From assembly GCA_009693225.1 (NCBI GenBank), contig SHXP01000072.1:1-9716 (forward strand): a DNA stretch of 9,716 nucleotides, written 5' to 3'. The notes beneath the pieces were generated by a model. It had not been told where the DNA came from, did not search any database, and saw only the letters and a program-made list of their open reading frames with translations. Made by a program: the position numbers and the translations under genes. Shown here piece by piece: positions 5,865-9,716 of the stretch (position 1 is its first letter; each line of letters begins with the position of its first letter). The stretch comes from Limnohabitans sp. (GTDB lineage Bacteria > Pseudomonadota > Gammaproteobacteria > Burkholderiales > Burkholderiaceae_C).

Positions 5865-6464
5865 ATGAGTGAAACCACAGTAGACACCGGCAAACGTACC
5901 TGGCTCATCGCCTCGGGTTGTGCCGGTGCAATCGGGGGCGCAGCGGTCGCCGTCCCATTTGTCAGCACATTCAGCCCTTCCGAGCGTGCCAAAGCCGCCG
6001 GTGCGGCCGTGGAAGTTGATATATCTGCCATCAAACCCGGTGAAAAACTCACTGTCGAGTGGCGCGGCAAACCGGTATGGATCATCCGCCGCACGCCCGA
6101 GCAGTTGGAGGCGTTGAAAAAAGTCGAAGCCCAGTTGGCTGATCCTGAATCCAAACGCAATCCCAATGAACTCACGCCTGCGTATGCGCGCAACCAGGCC
6201 CGCTCCATCAAACCCGAGTTTTTTGTCGGGGTCGGCATTTGTTCTCACCTGGGATGTTCGCCCAGCGACAAATTCCAGATGGGGCCGCAACCCTCTCTTC
6301 CGGATGACTGGCAGGGCGGTTTTTTCTGCCCTTGTCACGGTTCCACTTTCGATATGGCCGGTCGTGTTTACAAAAACAAACCCGCACCGGACAACCTCGA
6401 AGTTCCCCCTCACATGTATCTTTCAAACAGTCGTTTGCTGATCGGCGAAGACAAAAAGGCTTAA
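5865..6464 (+). CDS. petA: Ubiquinol-cytochrome c reductase Rieske iron-sulfur subunit
   Basis: The 2Fe-2S subunit of the cytochrome bc1 complex. It takes one electron from quinol at the Qo site and passes it to cytochrome c1, with its head in the periplasm. The 199-residue protein has an uncleaved N-terminal anchor helix (about 13-36), a flexible Ser/Ala hinge (37-48), and the cluster-binding loops C126-S-H128-L-G-C131 and C155-P-C157-H158-G-S. C126, H128, C155 and H158 are ligands, and C131 with C157 should form the disulfide. The anchor is preceded by T-G-K10-R11-T-W-L, a Tat-like motif with Lys-Arg instead of twin Arg. It is first in petABC, 10 bases ahead of petB. Confidence 0.97.
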   Translation: MSETTVDTGKRTWLIASGCAGAIGGAAVAVPFVSTFSPSERAKAAGAAVEVDISAIKPGEKLTVEWRGKPVWIIRRTPEQLEALKKVEAQLADPESKRNPNELTPAYARNQARSIKPEFFVGVGICSHLGCSPSDKFQMGPQPSLPDDWQGGFFCPCHGSTFDMAGRVYKNKPAPDNLEVPPHMYLSNSRLLIGEDKKA

Positions 6465-6467
6465 AGG
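6463..6467 (+). promoter_or_regulatory. petB: Ribosome binding site of petB
   Basis: AAAGG lies 7 bases before the petB ATG and overlaps the petA stop codon, which favours coupled translation of the two subunits. Confidence 0.5.
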
Positions 6468-6474
6468 CAAAATC

Positions 6475-7875
6475 ATGGCTGATTTCAAAGAGATTTCCCC
6501 GAACGCACCGCTGGCGGAAAAAGCCCTCAACTGGGTCGATAACCGTTTTCCGCTTTCCAAGCTCTACAAAGAGCATTTGAGCGAATACTACGCACCGAAA
6601 AATTTCAACTTTCTGTATTTCTTCGGCGTGCTGTCCATGCTGGTACTCGTGATTCAAATCGTCACCGGTATTTTCCTAACCATGCATTACAAGCCGGATG
6701 CAGACATTGCTTTCGCTTCTGTGGAATACATCATGCGCGATGTGCCCTGGGGCTGGTTGATCCGTTACATGCATTCCACCGGTGCATCTGCATTTTTCGT
6801 TGTGGTTTACATGCACATGTTCCGCGGCCTGATTTACGGCTCTTACCGCAAGCCGCGTGAACTGGTCTGGCTGTTCGGATGCGCCATTTTCCTTGCCTTG
6901 ATGGGTGAAGCTTTCATGGGCTATCTGCTGCCCTGGGGTCAGATGTCCTACTGGGGTGCTCAGGTGATTGTCAACCTGTTCTCGGCGATTCCCTTCATCG
7001 GTCCTGACCTGGCTTTGCTGATCCGCGGTGATTACGTGGTCGGCGACGCCACCCTCAACCGCTTCTTCAGCTTTCACGTCATTGCTGTGCCGCTGGTGCT
7101 GCTGGGTCTGGTGGCGGCTCACATCATTGCTTTGCATGAAGTCGGCTCCAATAACCCCGACGGTATCGAAATCAAGGCCACCAAGGATGCCAACGGCATA
7201 CCTCTGGACGGCATTCCTTTCCATCCCTACTACACCGTCCACGACATCATGGGCGTGATGGGCTTTTTGCTGGTGTTCACGGCCATCATCTTTTTTGCAC
7301 CCGAGTTCGGCGGCTATTTCCTAGAATACAACAACTTCATTCCTGCCGATCCGCTGAAAACCCCGCTTCACATTGCGCCGGTCTGGTACTTCACACCGTA
7401 TTACTCGATGTTGCGTGCGATCACCAGCGAAATGATGTACGCCCTCATCGTTAGTGTGATTGCAGCCGCCTACCTGGGTGCGACCCGTGCGGCAATCAGC
7501 AACATGCTCAAGTCAGTAGTCATCGGCGCAGCCGTCGTTCTGGTGGTTTTGATGCTCGCGATCGACGCCAAATTCTGGGGCGTGGTCGTCATGGGCGGTG
7601 CGGTCATCATTCTGTTCTTCCTGCCCTGGCTGGACAATTGCGCGGTCAGATCTATCCGCTACCGCCCGGATTGGCACACCTACCTGTACGTCATTTTTGT
7701 CATTGACTTCTTTATCCTGGGCTACCTGGGCATGCAACCTCCCTCACTTATCGGTGAGCGGGTATCGCAAGTCGGCACGCTGTTTTATTTCGGCTTTTTC
7801 CTGCTGATGCCGTGGTGGAGCCGTCTGGGGGACACCAAGCCGGTACCGGAACGCGTCAACTTTGCCGCACATTGA
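6475..7875 (+). CDS. petB: Cytochrome b subunit of the bc1 complex
   Basis: The diheme, quinone-binding membrane core of the bc1 complex, in one chain of 466 residues (the N- and C-terminal halves are not split as in b6f). Heme ligands are H100 and H114 in helix B, and H201 and H216 in helix D. There are 13 residues between the first pair and 14 between the second. The Qo motif reads P302-V-W-Y305 rather than PEWY. Between I316 and D364 lies an extra stretch of about 47 residues with two hydrophobic segments (about 320-335 and 347-363) that alphaproteobacterial and mitochondrial proteins lack. It accounts for much of the unusual length. The conserved FFLPWLD (381-387) follows. The start has an AAAGG site. 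The stop lies 19 bases before petC. Confidence 0.97.
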   Translation: MADFKEISPNAPLAEKALNWVDNRFPLSKLYKEHLSEYYAPKNFNFLYFFGVLSMLVLVIQIVTGIFLTMHYKPDADIAFASVEYIMRDVPWGWLIRYMHSTGASAFFVVVYMHMFRGLIYGSYRKPRELVWLFGCAIFLALMGEAFMGYLLPWGQMSYWGAQVIVNLFSAIPFIGPDLALLIRGDYVVGDATLNRFFSFHVIAVPLVLLGLVAAHIIALHEVGSNNPDGIEIKATKDANGIPLDGIPFHPYYTVHDIMGVMGFLLVFTAIIFFAPEFGGYFLEYNNFIPADPLKTPLHIAPVWYFTPYYSMLRAITSEMMYALIVSVIAAAYLGATRAAISNMLKSVVIGAAVVLVVLMLAIDAKFWGVVVMGGAVIILFFLPWLDNCAVRSIRYRPDWHTYLYVIFVIDFFILGYLGMQPPSLIGERVSQVGTLFYFGFFLLMPWWSRLGDTKPVPERVNFAAH

Positions 7876-7881
7876 ACGGCC

Positions 7882-7885
7882 GGAG
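7882..7885 (+). promoter_or_regulatory. petC: Ribosome binding site deciding the petC start
   Basis: GGAG lies 9 bases before the ATG at 7895 and supports it over an in-frame ATG at 7862 that would overlap petB and put a charged stretch before the signal peptide. Confidence 0.6.
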
Positions 7886-7894
7886 CACACAACC

Positions 7895-8650
7895 ATGAAA
7901 AAAATCATTCTCAGCGTGTTGATCAGCCTGGCTGCCAGCTTGCCGGTTTTCGGCAGTACCGACTCCTTTGTCTGGGACAAAGCCCCCAACAAACTCAATG
8001 ACCTGAGCGCTTTGCAGCACGGCGCCAAGCTGTTTGTCAATTACTGTTTGAATTGCCATGCCGCCTCGTACATGCGCTTTAACCGCCTGACCGACATCGG
8101 GCTGAGCCCGCAGGACATCAAGGACAACCTGTTGTTCACCACCGACAAGGTCGGCGACACCATGAAAGTGACCATGGACCCTAAACAGGCCAAGGACTGG
8201 TTTGGCGGTAACCCGCCCGACCTCACGGTGATTGCCCGTTCGCGTTCCGGCCACGGCGGCACTGGAGCGGATTACTTGTATACGTATTTGCGCACCTATT
8301 ACCGCGATGAAAGCAAGGCCACCGGCTGGAACAATCTGGCTTACCCGAATGTAGCCATGCCGCATGTGTTGTGGGAACTCCAGGGCGAGCGCAAGCCCTT
8401 GTATGACACCATGGAGTCTCACGGTCATGAAACCCGTGTGTTCAAGGGCTGGCAGCAAATCACACCCGGCATGCTCAGTCCTGCCGAGTACGATGTAGCC
8501 GTGGCGGATCTGGTCAATTACATGCAATGGATGTCAGAGCCATCGCAAAACACCCGCGTCAGAATAGGCGTCTGGGTCATGATTTTCCTTTTGATCTTCC
8601 TGTTCATCGCCTGGCGTTTGAATGCTTCGTTCTGGAAAGAAATTCGCTGA
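7895..8650 (+). CDS. petC: Cytochrome c1 subunit of the bc1 complex
   Basis: Membrane-anchored periplasmic c-type cytochrome that accepts electrons from the Rieske protein and reduces soluble cytochrome c. The chosen start gives a 251-residue protein with a Sec signal peptide (K2-K3, hydrophobic to about residue 19, likely cleavage near G20). The heme site is C51-L-N-C54-H55. The likely sixth ligand is M155 in NVAMPHVLW, and a single C-terminal membrane helix (about 224-243) is followed by a positive end, the usual cytochrome c1 layout. The in-frame ATG at 7862 would add 11 residues and overlap petB by 14 bases. GGAG spacing and signal-peptide form argue for 7895. It ends petABC. Confidence 0.95.
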   Translation: MKKIILSVLISLAASLPVFGSTDSFVWDKAPNKLNDLSALQHGAKLFVNYCLNCHAASYMRFNRLTDIGLSPQDIKDNLLFTTDKVGDTMKVTMDPKQAKDWFGGNPPDLTVIARSRSGHGGTGADYLYTYLRTYYRDESKATGWNNLAYPNVAMPHVLWELQGERKPLYDTMESHGHETRVFKGWQQITPGMLSPAEYDVAVADLVNYMQWMSEPSQNTRVRIGVWVMIFLLIFLFIAWRLNASFWKEIR

Positions 8651-8663
8651 GCGAATGAACAGT

Positions 8664-8708
8664 AACCCGCTCCGGAGGGTTCTTACAATGGGCCATTTCC
8701 GGCCCGTT
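8664..8708 (+). repeat. Two adjacent inverted repeats between petC and sspA
   Basis: The first is AACCC (8664-8668) with GGGTT (8677-8681) around an 8-base loop. The second is an 8-base-pair stem, AATGGGCC (8687-8694) with GGCCCGTT (8701-8708), including one G-T pair and a 6-base loop. Neither is followed by a T-run, so they are not convincing intrinsic terminators. They could act as mRNA 3' end or processing structures for petABC. Confidence 0.4.
8684..8689 (+). promoter_or_regulatory. sspA: Possible -10 box of sspAB
   Basis: TACAAT matches the -10 consensus at 5 of 6 positions and lies 48 bases before the sspA start in an 87-base intergenic gap. No recognisable -35 is seen 16-18 bases upstream. 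The box overlaps the left arm of the second inverted repeat, so a transcript starting here would lack the hairpin. Confidence 0.35.
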
Positions 8709-8724
8709 AAACCTCTCGTATTTC

Positions 8725-8729
8725 AGGAG
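8725..8729 (+). promoter_or_regulatory. sspA: Ribosome binding site of sspA
   Basis: AGGAG lies 8 bases before the first of two consecutive ATG codons (8738 and 8741). The spacing favours the first. Confidence 0.65.
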
Positions 8730-8737
8730 CTACGCTC

Positions 8738-9349
8738 ATGATGGTCTTGTACTCTGGGACAGTTTGTCCTTTTTCTCACCGTTGCCGTTTTGTTTTGTTT
8801 GAAAAAGGCATGGATTTTGAAATCCGTGATGTCGATCTCTACAACAAACTTGAAGATATCAGTGTGATGAATCCTTATGGCCAGGTGCCGATCCTGGTCG
8901 AGCGTGATCTGATTCTGTATGAGTCCAATATCATCAGTGAGTATATTGACGAGCGTTTTCCGCATCCGCAACTCATGCCCGGTGACCCGGTCGATCGTGC
9001 CCGCGTCCGGCTGTTCCTGCTGAACTTTGAAAAGGAATTGTTCACCCATGTGACCTCTCTGGAGTCCAGGGCACAAAAAGCCAATGAAAAAACGCTGGAA
9101 AAAGCCCGCGCCCATATCCGCGACCGTCTGACCCAGTTGGCCCCTGTTTTTCTGAAAAACAAATTCATGCTCGGCGACAATTTCTCCATGCTGGATGTCG
9201 CCATTGCACCATTGCTCTGGCGCCTGGACCATTACGGTATTGAGTTGTCAAAAAATGCAGCCCCCTTGCTCAAGTATGCTGAACGTATCTTCTCGCGCCC
9301 GGCCTATATCGAGGCATTGACGCCATCCGAAAAGGTCATGCGCAAATAA
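8738..9349 (+). CDS. sspA: Stringent starvation protein A (GST-fold RNA polymerase partner)
   Basis: SspA binds RNA polymerase and adjusts transcription under starvation and acid stress in gammaproteobacteria. The 203-residue protein has an N-terminal thioredoxin-like domain (about 1-76) and a C-terminal helical GST domain. The surface motif P75-H76-P77 in DERFPHPQLMP, known to be needed for the E. coli protein's transcription role, is conserved. YESNIISEYIDERFP (61-75) and APLLWRLDHYGIE (157-169) are family blocks. C10-P-F-S keeps a thiol at the usual GST active-site position, where as I recall E. coli SspA has none. Assignment as SspA rather than a generic GST is supported by the sspB gene 5 bases downstream. 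Confidence 0.93.
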   Translation: MMVLYSGTVCPFSHRCRFVLFEKGMDFEIRDVDLYNKLEDISVMNPYGQVPILVERDLILYESNIISEYIDERFPHPQLMPGDPVDRARVRLFLLNFEKELFTHVTSLESRAQKANEKTLEKARAHIRDRLTQLAPVFLKNKFMLGDNFSMLDVAIAPLLWRLDHYGIELSKNAAPLLKYAERIFSRPAYIEALTPSEKVMRK

Positions 9350-9354
9350 TCCGC

Positions 9355-9716
9355 ATGATCAATATTTCGCAGTCCACTTCCACCCGGCCTTACCTGGTGC
9401 GGGCCATGCACGAATGGTGCACAGACAACGGCTTCACGCCTTACGTGGCTGTGCTGGTTGATGAAACCGTACAAGTGCCGCGTGAGCATGTGAGCAACGG
9501 GGAAATTGTCCTCAATGTCAGTTTCGATGCGACCAGCGGCATGCAATTGAGCAATGAATTCATTCAGTTCAAGGCGCGCTTCGGCGGTGTTGCCCGCGAA
9601 ATTGTGGTTCCCATGGGCAGGGTGATTGCGATTTATGCCAAAGAAAACGGCCAGGGTATGGCTTTTCCTGCACCTGCCCCGGTTGCCGGCGATGCCGCTG
9701 TCGCGTCTGACAGTGC
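9355..9716 (+). CDS. sspB: ClpXP adaptor SspB, cut off by the window edge
   Basis: SspB binds the ssrA tag on proteins from stalled ribosomes and delivers them to the ClpXP protease. The frame is open from the ATG to the window end, giving 120 complete codons and no stop, so the gene is partial on the right. The visible part holds the substrate-binding domain: STRPYLVRAMHEW (9-21), NGFTPYVAVLVDE (25-37), the IVLNVS strand (51-56), and the conserved FKARFGG (72-78) and IYAKENGQGMAFP (93-105) blocks. An Ala/Pro/Asp-rich linker then begins, which in the family leads to a short ClpX-binding tail outside the window. It starts 5 bases after sspA with no strong ribosome site. Confidence 0.94.
   Translation, partial: MINISQSTSTRPYLVRAMHEWCTDNGFTPYVAVLVDETVQVPREHVSNGEIVLNVSFDATSGMQLSNEFIQFKARFGGVAREIVVPMGRVIAIYAKENGQGMAFPAPAPVAGDAAVASDS

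Noticed and set aside
7862..7894. Upstream in-frame start for petC
   Set aside because: It would overlap petB and put a His/Glu/Arg stretch before a normal signal peptide. The ATG at 7895 has a well-placed GGAG.
7856..8527. 223-codon open frame on the minus strand
   Set aside because: Antisense to petC, which has its heme motif, signal peptide and anchor intact. No independent support.
8664..8681. Intrinsic terminator after petC
   Set aside because: The stem is only 5 base pairs and no T-run follows. Kept only as an inverted repeat.
1..9716. CRISPR arrays, tRNA genes, insertion sequences, phage or defence genes
   Set aside because: Reading both strands showed no spaced repeat arrays, tRNA-like folds, transposase motifs or defence domains. 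Intergenic space is small and the genes are recognisable housekeeping families.

Overview
The window is a compact, single-strand (+) stretch of chromosome that looks like a betaproteobacterium of the order Burkholderiales, probably Comamonadaceae or a close relative. The pointers are the gene order (hisI-hisE-HIT-tatABC-protease-Nif3 ... petABC-sspAB), the TatB with a basic WYK/GVRTR-type tail, the long 466-residue cytochrome b with a PVWY Qo motif, and the linked sspA-sspB pair. This assignment rests on remembered family features and not on a database search. I see no mobile element, CRISPR array, rRNA or tRNA.

Region 1 (6-1147) is the end of a histidine operon. hisI and hisE carry out steps 3 and 2 of histidine synthesis and overlap by ATGA. 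A HIT-family nucleotide-binding protein starts on the base after the hisE stop. Region 2 (1183-5725) is a tightly packed run: tatA, tatB, tatC (twin-arginine translocase), a membrane-anchored single-PDZ HtrA/DegS-like protease, a NIF3/DUF34 metal protein and a PdxA-family dehydrogenase. Gaps are 1-13 bases, so the run is probably one transcript.

Region 3 (5726-8650) opens with a 139-base AT-richer intergenic stretch holding promoter-like elements, followed by petA-petB-petC, the complete three-subunit cytochrome bc1 complex. Region 4 (8651-9716) has an 87-base junction with two inverted repeats and a TACAAT box. It leads into sspA (RNA-polymerase-binding GST-fold protein) and sspB (ClpXP adaptor), which runs off the right edge.

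The theme is envelope energy metabolism and protein quality control. TatABC exports folded proteins, and Rieske proteins such as PetA are known Tat clients in other bacteria. The anchored protease polices the periplasm, bc1 moves electrons from quinol to cytochrome c, and SspB feeds ssrA-tagged proteins to ClpXP. The cluster is largely ordinary housekeeping. I found no clearly undescribed system. The points most worth checking are a roughly 47-residue insertion with two hydrophobic segments in PetB, its PVWY motif and widened helix-D histidine spacing, a PdxA that does not look like the usual beta/gamma enzyme and sits in an unexpected place, and the K-R in place of R-R in the Rieske signal anchor.
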